A stretch of DNA of 24,961 nucleotides. Source: CAYLQD01 sp043819695 (lineage in GTDB: Bacteria; Planctomycetota; PUPC01). The first letter of the stretch is position 1. Each line of letters begins with the position of its first letter. Made by a program: the position numbers and the translations under genes. Positions 1 to 7,710 of this stretch are shown in pieces. The notes beneath the pieces are model-generated. The model was given only the letters and a program-made list of their open reading frames with translations. It did not search any database and was not told the origin of the DNA. The DNA is taken from positions 1 to 24,961 of the forward strand of contig JBDREM010000054.1 in NCBI GenBank assembly GCA_043819695.1, written 5' to 3'.

Positions 1-80
1 CAGATCGTTCCGTCATCTTGCTTGGCCCGGTACTGTTGTTCATCATCGGGCTGTTCACTGAACTGTTGGTTTACCTATAA
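1..80 (+). CDS. C-terminal end of a membrane protein (5' end outside the window)
   Basis: An open frame enters from the left edge (first full codon at position 3) and stops at TAA 78-80. It encodes about 25 residues, beginning DRSVILLGPVLLF and ending ELLVYL. This is one hydrophobic segment with a Glu near its end. The pattern resembles the last transmembrane helix of some membrane-anchored family 2 glycosyltransferases and similar proteins, but too little is present to name a family. It lies 80 bases upstream of the solute-binding lipoprotein on the same strand, so the two could be co-transcribed. I infer coding from the hydrophobic pattern and the clean stop. Confidence 0.5.
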   Translation, partial: DRSVILLGPVLLFIIGLFTELLVYL

Positions 81-160
81 TAGCCGCCGAACGGCAGCGG
101 GGCGAGAAGGCCTGAACTTACGTAAGGCAGGACGAACGAAGCTTCGATGAAAGGACAACG

Positions 161-1435
161 ATGAAACAGATGCTCATCACTGCATTGTGTCTCGCGGCAT
201 TGGCCGCGGCGGGCTGCGGCGAACGGGAACGGCCGGCGGAGCTGGTCTTCTGGCACACGCAGGCGCAGCAGAACGGCAAGCTGCTCCAGGAGATCGTCGA
301 CGCCTACAACGCGACGGGCCCGCCGATGAAGGTGTCGGCCCGCTACATCGGCGGCTACGGCGCCCTGTTCCAGAAGGTCCGCGTCACGATCCCAACCGGG
401 CGGCTGCCCGACCTCGTCGTCGCGTACGAAAGCATGGTCGCCGAGTACGTCGAGTCCGAGGCGGTCGTCGCGCTCGACGACTACATCGCCGACCCGAAGA
501 TCGGGCTCTCGAAGGAGAGCCTGGCCGACATCTTCCCGAGCATCCTGGCGAACAACCGTTATCCGGCCTACGGCGACAGGTACTACACGTTCCCGTTCAC
601 GAAGAGCATCCTGATGCTGTACTACAATGCCGCCTTGCTGAAGGAGGCGGGGTTCGACGGGCCGCCGAGGACGTGGGCCGAGTTCGGCGAGCAGTGCCTC
701 GCCGCGAAGAAGATCGGCAAGAAGGGATACGCGCTGTCGGTCGACGCGTCGACCGTCGACGCAATGGTCATGTCGTTCGGCGGGAAGATTCTGTCCGACG
801 ACCGCACGCGGGCGCTCTTCGACCAGCCCGCCGGCGTCGCGTCGTTCAAGCTCATCTCCGACTTGGTCAAGACGGGGGCCGCGTATCAGATCGACAGCGA
901 GAGCTACGGCGACCGGAAGGATTTCTCGAGCGGCCGGTGCGCGTTCCTGATCCGCTCGAGCACGACGCGCCCGTTCATCGACGAGGACATCAAGGACAAG
1001 TTCGAGTGGGACATGACCATCATCCCGCACGCGGAGGGCGTCGAGCCGGTCACCGTGCTGTTCGGCGCGAACATCGCCGTGATGAAGACGACGCCCGAGC
1101 GGCAGCGCGCGGCCTGGCAGTTCGTCAGGTATTTCTGCTCGAAGGCCGTCACGGCCAAGTGGTCGACGGGCACCGGCTACCTGCCGGTGAGGAAGTCGGC
1201 CGCGGAGACCGATGTTGTGAAGGCGTTCTTCGCGAAGAGCCCGCGGAACCGCCGCGCGTTCGACACGCTTCCGTTCGCCCGGCCTGAGCCCGGCGTCTTC
1301 GGCTGGCAGGCGGCCCGCGACGCCATCGAGGAGGCGGAGTCGAAGGCCATCGGCGGCCGCATCCCGCCGGAACTGATCGCGAAGGAACTGACCGAAAAGG
1401 CGAACAAGGTTCTGGCGAGAGGCAAGGAACGATGA
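161..1435 (+). CDS. ABC transporter extracellular solute-binding lipoprotein (family 1, sugar type)
   Basis: A 424-residue protein that should capture a ligand, probably an oligosaccharide or other polyol, outside the inner membrane and deliver it to an ABC permease. Residues 1-19 form a lipoprotein signal peptide with Cys19 in a LAAAGC lipobox. The mature part begins with the family 1 pattern ELVFWHTQAQQNGKLLQEIV, followed by VPT/IPTGRLPDLVVAY and FTKSILMLYYN, typical of the maltose/glycerol-3-phosphate binding-protein fold, at the usual length. The ATG at 161 follows a GAAAGGAC purine stretch. No permease or ATPase gene for sugars follows. The next gene is an unrelated four-helix-bundle protein, so its partners are either elsewhere or were separated from it. 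The family is confident; the ligand cannot be read from the sequence. Confidence 0.9.
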   Translation: MKQMLITALCLAALAAAGCGERERPAELVFWHTQAQQNGKLLQEIVDAYNATGPPMKVSARYIGGYGALFQKVRVTIPTGRLPDLVVAYESMVAEYVESEAVVALDDYIADPKIGLSKESLADIFPSILANNRYPAYGDRYYTFPFTKSILMLYYNAALLKEAGFDGPPRTWAEFGEQCLAAKKIGKKGYALSVDASTVDAMVMSFGGKILSDDRTRALFDQPAGVASFKLISDLVKTGAAYQIDSESYGDRKDFSSGRCAFLIRSSTTRPFIDEDIKDKFEWDMTIIPHAEGVEPVTVLFGANIAVMKTTPERQRAAWQFVRYFCSKAVTAKWSTGTGYLPVRKSAAETDVVKAFFAKSPRNRRAFDTLPFARPEPGVFGWQAARDAIEEAESKAIGGRIPPELIAKELTEKANKVLARGKER

Positions 1436-1482
1436 GTTGACGCTCAGGGTTCTCGCCCAGTTGCGGCTGCGGTTGTGGTCGT

Positions 1483-1517
1483 AATCGTCCTCGTCCTCGT
1501 CGTCGTCCTCGGTTTTT
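1483..1517 (+). repeat. Left arm of inverted repeat flanking the four-helix-bundle gene
   Basis: This 35-base pyrimidine-rich stretch is built of CGTCCT and CGTCGT hexamers, starting AATCGTCC and ending CCTCGGTTTTT. Its reverse complement matches 1970-2014 from AAACCGAGGACGA through to ACGATT. The downstream copy has two extra 6-base units (GGACGA and GAACGA). It ends directly before the Shine-Dalgarno sequence of the enclosed gene. Confidence 0.85.
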
Positions 1518-1523
1518 GGAGGG
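1518..1523 (+). promoter_or_regulatory. Ribosome binding site fixing the start of the four-helix-bundle gene
   Basis: GGAGGG lies seven bases before the ATG at 1531. It overlaps the first codons of a longer TTG-started reading at 1516, so the ATG is the likely start. Confidence 0.7.
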
Positions 1524-1530
1524 CAGCCCG

Positions 1531-2016
1531 ATGCCGGGAAAAGGAGAAACAGCCAAATTGCAGTTCGATCACGAGAAACTCGACGTGTACCAGTTGGAGC
1601 TTCCGTTGCTCTCGTGGGTCACGGAGTTGATCGACGAGGTCCGGAACACTCACGGCGCGAAGGCCCGCGAGCCCCTCGATCACCTTGATCGCGGCAGTCT
1701 GTCCACGCTGTTCAACACGGCAGAGGGCAACGGGAAGCGCCAGCGGCGCGTCCGCGCCAAATTCTTCGATGATGCGCGCGGATCGGGAACTGAGTGCGCC
1801 GCCTGCCTCGACGCGCTCGTCGCAAAGGGATTCTGCAAGAGCGAAAGGGTCGCCAGAGGAAAGGAGCTTCTATTCCGCATCGTGTCGATGTTGTCGAAAC
1901 TGGTGGACAGGTTCTCGGGCGGGGAGTCGGTTCGGGAAGAGGGGGCACCGTACGAAACGGCTTCGGAAGAAACCGAGGACGAGGACGACGACGAGGACGA
2001 GGACGAGAACGATTGA
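1531..2016 (+). CDS. Four-helix-bundle protein (23S rRNA intervening-sequence / S23-Avd-like family)
   Basis: A 161-residue protein of the IVP/S23 four-helix-bundle family. Its relatives are encoded inside 23S rRNA intervening sequences and, as Avd, serve as accessory proteins in diversity-generating retroelements. Free-standing members have no settled function. The family pattern is visible: FDHEKLDVYQLEL near the start, RGSLSTLFNTAEGNGKRQ in the middle (usually S..NIAEG..R), ARGSGTECAACLDAL, then KELLFRIVSMLSKLV. The last ~20 residues are an acidic run (EETEDEDDDEDEDEND) lying outside the bundle. They are encoded exactly by the right arm of the inverted repeat that flanks the gene. No 23S rRNA and no reverse transcriptase are in the window. 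I infer that the gene and its arms form a mobile or once-mobile unit. Confidence 0.82.
   Translation: MPGKGETAKLQFDHEKLDVYQLELPLLSWVTELIDEVRNTHGAKAREPLDHLDRGSLSTLFNTAEGNGKRQRRVRAKFFDDARGSGTECAACLDALVAKGFCKSERVARGKELLFRIVSMLSKLVDRFSGGESVREEGAPYETASEETEDEDDDEDEDEND
1970..2014 (+). repeat. Right arm of inverted repeat, inside the coding sequence
   Basis: A 45-base GAGGAC/GACGAC hexamer array that reverse-complements 1483-1517 except for two extra hexamers. It encodes the acidic C-terminal tail and supplies the first base of the TGA stop (2014-2016). The repeat and the reading frame therefore end together. Confidence 0.85.
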
Positions 2017-2093
2017 GACGCCGAGGCGGAGGACGAAAAGAGGAACAGTCGCGGCAGGTAAGGATCGCAGCGCGCGGCGGAGGTGGGACGAAT

Positions 2094-2372
2094 ATGGGAA
2101 AGGTCCGGGCGACGCTGACGATCCACGGCCGGGTGCAGGGCGTCTGCTTCCGGATGTACGCGCAGGAGCGGGCGCACGGGCTCGGCCTTACGGGTTGGGT
2201 GCGGAACACGTGGGGCCGGACGGTCGAGGCGGTCTTCGAGGGGGAGGAGACCGGCGTGCGGTCGATGGTCCGGTGGTGCAACAGCGGCCCGCCGCACGCC
2301 GAGGTCAGCAAGGTGGACGTCGAGTACTCCGACGCGACGGGCGAGTTCACGGACTTCCGAGTCACCGGCTGA
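2094..2372 (+). CDS. acyP: Acylphosphatase
   Basis: A 92-residue protein that hydrolyses acyl phosphates such as carbamoyl or 1,3-bisphosphoglycerate-type mixed anhydrides in the cytoplasm. The signature GRVQGVCFRMYAQ (residues 12-24) holds the phosphate-binding loop with catalytic Arg20. TGWVRNTWGRTVEAVFEG (33-50) supplies catalytic Asn38. Length and the closing FTDFRVTG strand are normal for the family. The ATG at 2094 is preceded by GGAGG at 2079-2083, ten bases away; longer in-frame readings lack family homology. The stop lies only two bases from the end of the convergent lipoprotein gene, leaving no room for a terminator. It follows the repeat-flanked four-helix-bundle gene by 77 bases. 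Confidence 0.95.
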   Translation: MGKVRATLTIHGRVQGVCFRMYAQERAHGLGLTGWVRNTWGRTVEAVFEGEETGVRSMVRWCNSGPPHAEVSKVDVEYSDATGEFTDFRVTG

Positions 2373-2374
2373 GC

Positions 2375-3001
2375 TTACTTCGACACGGCCTTCCGCAGGT
2401 CTTCTTCCGCGGCGCTCAGGATCTCCGCAAGGCACTTGTTCCAGCCCTTGACGAGTTCGGCGGGGCTGTTCGATTCGAGCGGCGCCTCGGCCCGGTACTT
2501 CTTGAAGAAGGCAATGGAGACTTCGTCGCCGTCGTCGTCGAGCAGCAGGAACGAGATCGCCATCACCGCTTTGGGCTTCTTCGCGTCGCTGAAATCACCG
2601 TAGAGGCCGGTGACGTTTCCTTCGAGGATATAGCCGGCGTCGGCGGCGCTGCCCGCATCGACAACCTGTGCGAACACGCCGCTCGCGCCGAACCACTCGC
2701 GGGCCTCCTCCGTGATGAGCGACGCCGGCGACGTCAGGAACTCGTTGTAGAAGTCCGCCTCGTAGCTCACGTCGCCCGTCCGATAGACCAGGCCCGTCCC
2801 CTCGAAGCGGCTCGAGATGCGGAAGCGGCGGACCTTCGCCACGCCCGCGCCAAGCGGGGCCGCCGCTCTTCCAGGGCGGCTCACTTCGAGCACGTACTGC
2901 TGCTTCTCGGGATACTGTTTCTCCGGAACGAAACATCCGCAGGCCGCAGCGAGCGCCAGGCCGACGGCCAGCGCGGCCAGACAAGTCAGGGCGTCTCTCA
3001 T
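2375..3001 (-). CDS. ABC-type transport auxiliary lipoprotein of the Mla/MCE operon
   Basis: A 208-residue lipoprotein with a signal peptide ending ALAAAC and Cys21 as the lipidation site. After it come YVLEVSRPGRAAAP, VRRFRISSRFEGTGLVYRTG and YEADFYNEFL. This is the pattern of the PqiC/YmbA-like ABC-transport auxiliary lipoproteins, which sit in the outer membrane and dock with MCE proteins. Later it has AGYILEGNVTGLYGDF and FLLLDDDGDEV, also family-like. Its ATG overlaps the stop of the MlaD gene by four bases (2998-3001), so the two are translationally coupled. It is the last gene of the four-gene lipid-transport operon. Its job is probably to link the periplasmic MCE assembly to the outer membrane. 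Confidence 0.85.
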   Translation of the reverse strand: MRDALTCLAALAVGLALAAACGCFVPEKQYPEKQQYVLEVSRPGRAAAPLGAGVAKVRRFRISSRFEGTGLVYRTGDVSYEADFYNEFLTSPASLITEEAREWFGASGVFAQVVDAGSAADAGYILEGNVTGLYGDFSDAKKPKAVMAISFLLLDDDGDEVSIAFFKKYRAEAPLESNSPAELVKGWNKCLAEILSAAEEDLRKAVSK

Positions 3002-4134
3002 TGCACTTTCTCCGAACGAGGCGGCGGATTGCCGAACAGGACCTGCGACGGATACTTCTTCGCCGACTCGGTCAGTTTCGCCAGGTTCGCCGTTGCCTTG
3101 CCGACGTTCGCAAGGATCGCGTCGATCTGAGCCTGCCGCCCCGACATGAACTGTTCCATTCGCTTCAGCGTCTTGTTCAGTTGGGCGACGGTCTCGGGAA
3201 CGCCCCCTGTCTTTGGATCGCCCTCCACCTTCTCCAGCAATCGCTGCACGAGTTGGTTGGTGCGCCTGATGTCGGCCACCAGGGCGGCCGCGTCCTCCCG
3301 CATCTTCCCGATCTGCGCGGCCTGGACCTCGCGGGAGAGCGTGCTGAGGGCCTTGTCCATCGACTGCACGACGGTGATCAGGTCGGTCTTGTGGCGGAAT
3401 TCCGCGTCGACTTTCGTCCCGTCGACGAATCCCATCACTAGCTTGTTCGTGCGCCTCAGCTCGGAGGCCAGCGCGACGAACTCCTTCTCGATCCTCGCCA
3501 CCTTCGCACCCTCGACCGCGTCGTTCAGCGACCGTATCGCCTTGTCGAGGTTCTGGGTGATACCGACGAGATCGACTTGCTCGAGCGTGCGAAGCACATG
3601 GTCGACGGACTGTGTGAAGCTGGCGAGCGTGCTCGCCATCGAAGGGATGTAGAGGCGCTTCGGCTGCCAGTCAAGCTTCATCGCCGGGTGCCGCTCCGGG
3701 TCCACGAAGTCCGCCTCGATGTAGGTGATGCCCGTGATACCCTGGCTCGACAGCTTCAGCCGGAAGCCGTTCCGCACGGCGTCGGCCAGAGCGTCTCTCA
3801 GTTCCGGGTCCGTCTCGCCGGGAAGATGATCCCGCTCGATCGACATTATGACCATGACGTACTTGCTGAACTCCGAGAACTTCTTCGGGCTTGGAGACAC
3901 CTTGTATTCTCGCGGCACGAACGTGATCTTTGTGACGCGGCCGATCTGCACCCCCCGCTGCATCACGGCCGAGCCGACGCTCAGCCCCTGCACCGATTCG
4001 TCGATGTACGTCTCCAGCATCACCCTCTCCCCCCTGAGCGCACCGGCGCTGAGGACGATGATGCCGGCGATCAGGACGGCGACCGTGGCAAGCACGAACA
4101 CGCCGATCTTGAAGTGGCTCGCTCTTGTGCTCAT
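2998..4134 (-). CDS. mlaD: MlaD-type MCE-domain protein (lipid transport)
   Basis: A 378-residue periplasmic protein anchored by one N-terminal helix (about residues 10-31, FKIGVFVLATVAVLIAGIIV). The MCE domain follows (about 37-155), with the pattern YIDESVQGLSVGSAVMQRGV, GRVTKITF, RLKLSSQGITGITYIE. MCE proteins form hexameric rings that carry phospholipids across the periplasm. The second half (about 170-360) is long, helical and heptad-like, with two similar blocks, each containing LxRxVxxAQIGK or LNDAVEGAKVARI and LRRTNKLV/IRRTNQLV. This suggests an extended helical tube rather than a bare MCE ring. It overlaps the ATPase gene at 4131-4134 and the lipoprotein gene at 2998-3001. Confidence 0.92.
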   Translation of the reverse strand: MSTRASHFKIGVFVLATVAVLIAGIIVLSAGALRGERVMLETYIDESVQGLSVGSAVMQRGVQIGRVTKITFVPREYKVSPSPKKFSEFSKYVMVIMSIERDHLPGETDPELRDALADAVRNGFRLKLSSQGITGITYIEADFVDPERHPAMKLDWQPKRLYIPSMASTLASFTQSVDHVLRTLEQVDLVGITQNLDKAIRSLNDAVEGAKVARIEKEFVALASELRRTNKLVMGFVDGTKVDAEFRHKTDLITVVQSMDKALSTLSREVQAAQIGKMREDAAALVADIRRTNQLVQRLLEKVEGDPKTGGVPETVAQLNKTLKRMEQFMSGRQAQIDAILANVGKATANLAKLTESAKKYPSQVLFGNPPPRSEKVQ

Positions 4135-4901
4135 TGATCCGTCGCTCCAACTTGCCTGTTGAAGAAGTTCCAGACCCAGGGATCGTCCCTGTTCTCGCTC
4201 AGCTCCGCCGGCGAGCCCTCCGCCGCGATCTTCTTCGTCTCCTGCCGCAGCATGATCACGCGGTCGGCAACCGCGCGGATGCTCGGCAGCTCGTGCGTCA
4301 CGATCACGAATGTCACGTCCAAGCTCTCGGCAAGACTGAGAATCAGCTCGTCCAGTCCGGCGGACGTGACCGGGTCGAGCCCGGCCGACGGCTCATCCAT
4401 GAAAAGGATCTCCGGATCGAGCGCGATCGCCCGGGCGATCGCCGCGCGTTTCTGCATCCCGCCGCTCAGCGCCGCCGGCATGTGCTCGGCGTACTCGCGC
4501 AGCCCGACGAGATCAAGCTTCATCAAGGCGACGAGCCTGACGGCCTCCTGCGGCAGCCGGGTGAACTCCTCGAGCGGCAGGCAGACGTTCTCGAGCAGCG
4601 TCATCGAGCCGAAGAGCGCGCCCGCCTGAAACGTGACGCCGAACTTCCGCAGCAGCCGCTCGCGGTCCGCGCCGCCGGCGGCAACGATGTCCTCGCCGTC
4701 GATCAGCACCTCGCCCGCGACGGGCGGGAGCAGCCCGATCATGTGCTTCAGCAGCGTGCTCTTGCCGCAGCCCGAGCCGCCGAGGATCACGAACACCTCG
4801 CCCCGCCCGACGTCGAACGAGACGTCGTCGATGACAACGAGCTCGCCGTATCCCGCCGTCAGGTTCCGCACTTGAATGATCGCGTCCCTGGCCGAATCCA
4901 T
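4131..4901 (-). CDS. mlaF: MlaF-type ABC transporter ATP-binding protein
   Basis: A 256-residue cytoplasmic ATPase that powers phospholipid transfer by the Mla complex. It has Walker A GGSGCGKST (41-49), the Mla-characteristic FQAGALFGSMTLLENV (91-106) covering the Q-loop, signature LSGGMQKR (145-152), Walker B ILFMDEPSAGLDPVTS (165-180) and switch His203 (VTHE). Length and motif order match MlaF/MkL family members. The start lies five bases after the permease stop, and the gene overlaps mlaD by four bases. This is the second gene of the operon. Confidence 0.95.
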   Translation of the reverse strand: MDSARDAIIQVRNLTAGYGELVVIDDVSFDVGRGEVFVILGGSGCGKSTLLKHMIGLLPPVAGEVLIDGEDIVAAGGADRERLLRKFGVTFQAGALFGSMTLLENVCLPLEEFTRLPQEAVRLVALMKLDLVGLREYAEHMPAALSGGMQKRAAIARAIALDPEILFMDEPSAGLDPVTSAGLDELILSLAESLDVTFVIVTHELPSIRAVADRVIMLRQETKKIAAEGSPAELSENRDDPWVWNFFNRQVGATDQ

Positions 4902-4906
4902 CGCTG

Positions 4907-6052
4907 TCAGATGTCCAGGTAGTAGAGCAGGACCGAGAAGACGCCCTCTGCCACGACGAGCAGGACGATGCTGCTGACGACCGCTCGCGTGGTCGAGATG
5001 CCGACGGCGCTCGGGCCGGTCTTCGTCTGCAGGCCGCGGAGGCAGCTCACGCCGCCGACGAGCGCTCCGAAGACGAGCGCCTTGAAGAGCCCGACGAGCA
5101 CGTCGCCTGAATCAATGACCGACTGCACGTGGTCGATGTACGTCACGAGCGGATAACCGAGCGACCGAATCACGAAGGCCGAGCCGATCAGGCCCGACAG
5201 GTTCGTCAGGATCGCGAGCAGCGGCGCGGCGAAGGTCGCCGCGAGAACGCGCGGCACGACGAGGAACCGCACGGGATCGAGCCCCATCGTCGACAGCGCG
5301 TCGATCTCGTTGTTGATCTTCATCGTGCCCAGCTCGGCCGCGAACGCCGACCCGGTCCGGCCCGCCAGAATGATGGCCGTGATGAACGGGCCGAGCACGC
5401 GCACGAGCGAGATCGCCACGAGGTCCGACACGTAGACCTCCGCGCCGAACTGCTTCAGCGGCATCGCCCCGCTGAACGCAAGGATCAGGCCGAACAGGAC
5501 GCCGATCAGCGAGATGATGCCGACCGCGTTCGCGCCGGCCATCTCCGCGGCGAGCAGCGCGTCTTTCCATCGCACGCGAAGCGGGTGCAGCGCCGCATGC
5601 GTGAACGCCGCAAAGAGCTCGCCCACGAACGCGACCTGCGCGCGTATGTCGTCGAGCACGCCGACGGTGACGTGGCCCACTTCCTCGGCGACGTGAAGCG
5701 GCTTGCGCCCCCCGCCCTCGAAGTCGGCGAACGCGGCCTCGTCGAACACGTCGAGCAACCGCTGGAACTCGGCCCGCAGCCCGCGGACCTCGACCTCGAA
5801 CCCCTCCTTCCGCCCGCGCAGCCGAAGCTGGAACAGGAGGCCGAGCCCGGACCCGTCGCAATAATCGACCCCCGCGGCCTCGACGACGACCCGCCCGGGC
5901 GGGCGCGCGGCCAGCGCCTCCGCCGCCTCGTGCCAGACGGCGCCCGTGCTCGCCGAGTCCAGCCGCCCATCGAGCCGCAGCGCGACCGAGCCGTCGGGCC
6001 CGGTCTCCGCGTGAAGAGATGCGCCGGACCGGTTGTCTGCGCTCGCCGCCAT
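4907..6052 (-). CDS. mlaE: MlaE permease with fused N-terminal STAS domain
   Basis: A 381-residue inner-membrane permease. Residues about 10-115 form a STAS domain (VALRLDGRLDSAST, RVVVEAAGVDYCDGSGLGLL with Asp66), the role played by separate MlaB in Escherichia coli. From about 140 the MlaE permease follows, with several membrane helices and the family core LVAISLVRVLGPFITAIILA, GRTGSAFAAELGTMKINNEI, DALSTMGLDPVRFLVVPRVL. The MlaB-MlaE fusion is known in other phyla. It is the first gene of the operon permease-ATPase-MCE-lipoprotein, which together should shuttle phospholipids between inner and outer membrane. A GGGGGTGACGA stretch upstream of the ATG at 6052 can serve as ribosome binding site. 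Confidence 0.93.
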   Translation of the reverse strand: MAASADNRSGASLHAETGPDGSVALRLDGRLDSASTGAVWHEAAEALAARPPGRVVVEAAGVDYCDGSGLGLLFQLRLRGRKEGFEVEVRGLRAEFQRLLDVFDEAAFADFEGGGRKPLHVAEEVGHVTVGVLDDIRAQVAFVGELFAAFTHAALHPLRVRWKDALLAAEMAGANAVGIISLIGVLFGLILAFSGAMPLKQFGAEVYVSDLVAISLVRVLGPFITAIILAGRTGSAFAAELGTMKINNEIDALSTMGLDPVRFLVVPRVLAATFAAPLLAILTNLSGLIGSAFVIRSLGYPLVTYIDHVQSVIDSGDVLVGLFKALVFGALVGGVSCLRGLQTKTGPSAVGISTTRAVVSSIVLLVVAEGVFSVLLYYLDI

Positions 6053-6141
6053 TCGCTCGTCGTCACCCCCTTGTTCACGGCAGAATGGGCTCTCGGAAAC
6101 GCCACAGCCATTCTAACGCCGCGACGGCGCCCCGCCAACTG

Positions 6142-6801
6142 TCATTCCGCATCCGGACGCGTCCCGCTTCCCTCGGGCTCGGATACGTCGTCCTCGGCCA
6201 GCTCTGCGACGACGTCCCCGATCGCGGCCAGGATTGCCAGCCGCGCGTTCTCGACCTCCGACGCCACCTGCGAGCCAAGCACCGGCAGCCACGCCTCCTG
6301 CCCTTCGTTCCGCACCTCGAGCACGTAAAGCCTGACCTCGCTCTCAGGAAGGCGGCCGCTGGCCAGCGGGTTCAACGCGGCAAGGAGACGCTTCGAGACC
6401 GCGTGCGTGTCATACCGCACCGCGTGCACAAGATCGGTCCTCACCTGGACCTCGAGCCCGTCGAGCGGCAGCCGCGCAACGGTATGCTCGAGGAAGGCCG
6501 GGCCATACCGCACGATCAGCTCGCCGCCCGCAACCTCGATGACCGGCCTCGGCCGCAGCCCCTTGCCCATCACCCACAGGCCGGGCATCACGAGCAGCAG
6601 CGCGAGCGCATGTTGCAGGGGCTCCTCCAACACCTCTTCCGGCAGTTGGGCGAGCCACGCCGCTGCGCCCGCGAGCAGCAGGAGAAAGGCGAGCGCAGCC
6701 TGCGCGACACGCGGGTATGTTATGCGGAGCGCGCCCGAGGCGGACCTCTTCACCGAGAGAATCGCGGCGTCGCGGCAGATCTTGACCCCGGAACCGAGCA
6801 T
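6142..6801 (-). CDS. Two-TM membrane protein with PH-like soluble part, unknown function
   Basis: A 219-residue protein not assigned to a named family. Two hydrophobic segments lie at about residues 31-52 and 63-80. They are followed by a strand-rich region (PVIEVAGGELIVRYGPAFLE, ARLPLDGLEVQVRTDL, VRLYVLEVRN) of the kind seen in bacterial PH-like membrane proteins, then a helix and a disordered acidic tail. I chose the ATG at 6801 because GGGGGAGG (6809-6816) precedes it by seven bases and because 64 further in-frame residues upstream are arginine-rich and not protein-like. It follows the YmdB gene by 110 bases and precedes the Mla operon by 89 bases on the same strand. Whether it belongs to either unit is open. 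Confidence 0.7.
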   Translation of the reverse strand: MLGSGVKICRDAAILSVKRSASGALRITYPRVAQAALAFLLLLAGAAAWLAQLPEEVLEEPLQHALALLLVMPGLWVMGKGLRPRPVIEVAGGELIVRYGPAFLEHTVARLPLDGLEVQVRTDLVHAVRYDTHAVSKRLLAALNPLASGRLPESEVRLYVLEVRNEGQEAWLPVLGSQVASEVENARLAILAAIGDVVAELAEDDVSEPEGSGTRPDAE

Positions 6802-6911
6802 GCACTTGCCTCCCCCAACATTGTAACGCCGCTCACCCGGCGCGCCAAGCGGGCGGGGAAGATCGCTGCGGAATATCGGCTGGACGTGTGCCTCGGATCG
6901 CCGGCCCGGCG

Positions 6912-7700
6912 TCAGCCGCCGGCGAGGACCTTGATTCGCTCGATCGAGAGCGCCTTCCCGGTCGCCGGGTCGGCCTCGATGAGCGCCCCGCACAGCCGGA
7001 CGTCACCGGAGGCGACGTCGAATTGCGCGTACATGCTCGTGGTGAACTTGTGCAGGACTTTTTTCGTCTGGCGGCCGAGGACCGATTCGTACGGCCCGGT
7101 CATTCCGAGGTCGGTGATGTACGCGGTGCCGCCCGGCAGCACGCGCTCGTCGGCCGTCGGGACGTGGGTATGCGTGCCGACGACGGCGGTGACGCGGCCG
7201 TCGAGGTACCAGCCCATCGCGACCTTCTCCGAGGTGGCCTCGGCGTGCATGTCGACGATGATGAGCGGCGTCTTCGCGGACAGCTCCCTGATGGCGCCGT
7301 CGGCGGCGCGGTACGGGCAGTCGGCCGGGCCCATGTAGACGCGGCCGACGAGGTTGATGACGCCGATCTCGAGGCCGCCGGGCGACGTAAACACGCCGTG
7401 GCCGCGGCCCCGCGCGTCGGGCGGGTAGTTGGCCGGCCGCAGCAGCGGCAAGCTGTCGATGAAGGGCACGATCTGGGCTCGCTTCCAGATGTGATCGCCG
7501 CTCGTGAGGACGTGGATGCCGCTCTCGGTCAGTTCCTTGACCTGCTCGGGGATGATGCCGGAGCCTGCCGCGGAGTTCTCGCCGTTGGCGAGCACGAAGT
7601 CGACCCCGCGCTCCTCCACGAGCCCGGCGAGCTTGTCCTTGATGACGGTGCGCCCCGGGCGGCCGACGACGTCGCCGATGGCCAGAATCTTGATGCTCAT
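6912..7700 (-). CDS. ymdB: YmdB-family metallophosphoesterase (2',3'-cyclic nucleotide phosphodiesterase)
   Basis: A 262-residue cytoplasmic enzyme of the TIGR00282 family, which hydrolyses 2',3'-cyclic nucleotides in Bacillus and affects biofilm and motility decisions. All metal-binding motifs are present: IGDVVGRPGR (8-17), NGENSAAGSGI, TSGDHIWKR, VDMHAEATSEK and VGTHTHVPTADE. The end NGG-type loop DLGMTGPYESVLG is also family-specific, and the length is typical. It starts ten bases downstream of the RNase Y stop, an arrangement conserved in many phyla, so the two are very likely one operon. Confidence 0.95.
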   Translation of the reverse strand: MSIKILAIGDVVGRPGRTVIKDKLAGLVEERGVDFVLANGENSAAGSGIIPEQVKELTESGIHVLTSGDHIWKRAQIVPFIDSLPLLRPANYPPDARGRGHGVFTSPGGLEIGVINLVGRVYMGPADCPYRAADGAIRELSAKTPLIIVDMHAEATSEKVAMGWYLDGRVTAVVGTHTHVPTADERVLPGGTAYITDLGMTGPYESVLGRQTKKVLHKFTTSMYAQFDVASGDVRLCGALIEADPATGKALSIERIKVLAGG

Positions 7701-7710
7701 ACGATCGCGC

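Noticed and set aside
71..1030. Long minus-strand open frame (319 codons) opposite the solute-binding protein gene
   Set aside because: It is a shadow frame in GC-rich DNA: arginine/valine/aspartate-rich, no domain pattern, while the plus strand encodes a clear lipoprotein.
6083..6115. Possible terminator hairpin (GAATGG..CT / AGCCATTC) between the two-TM gene and mlaE
   Set aside because: The stem has a bulge and a long loop, and no T run follows on the minus strand.
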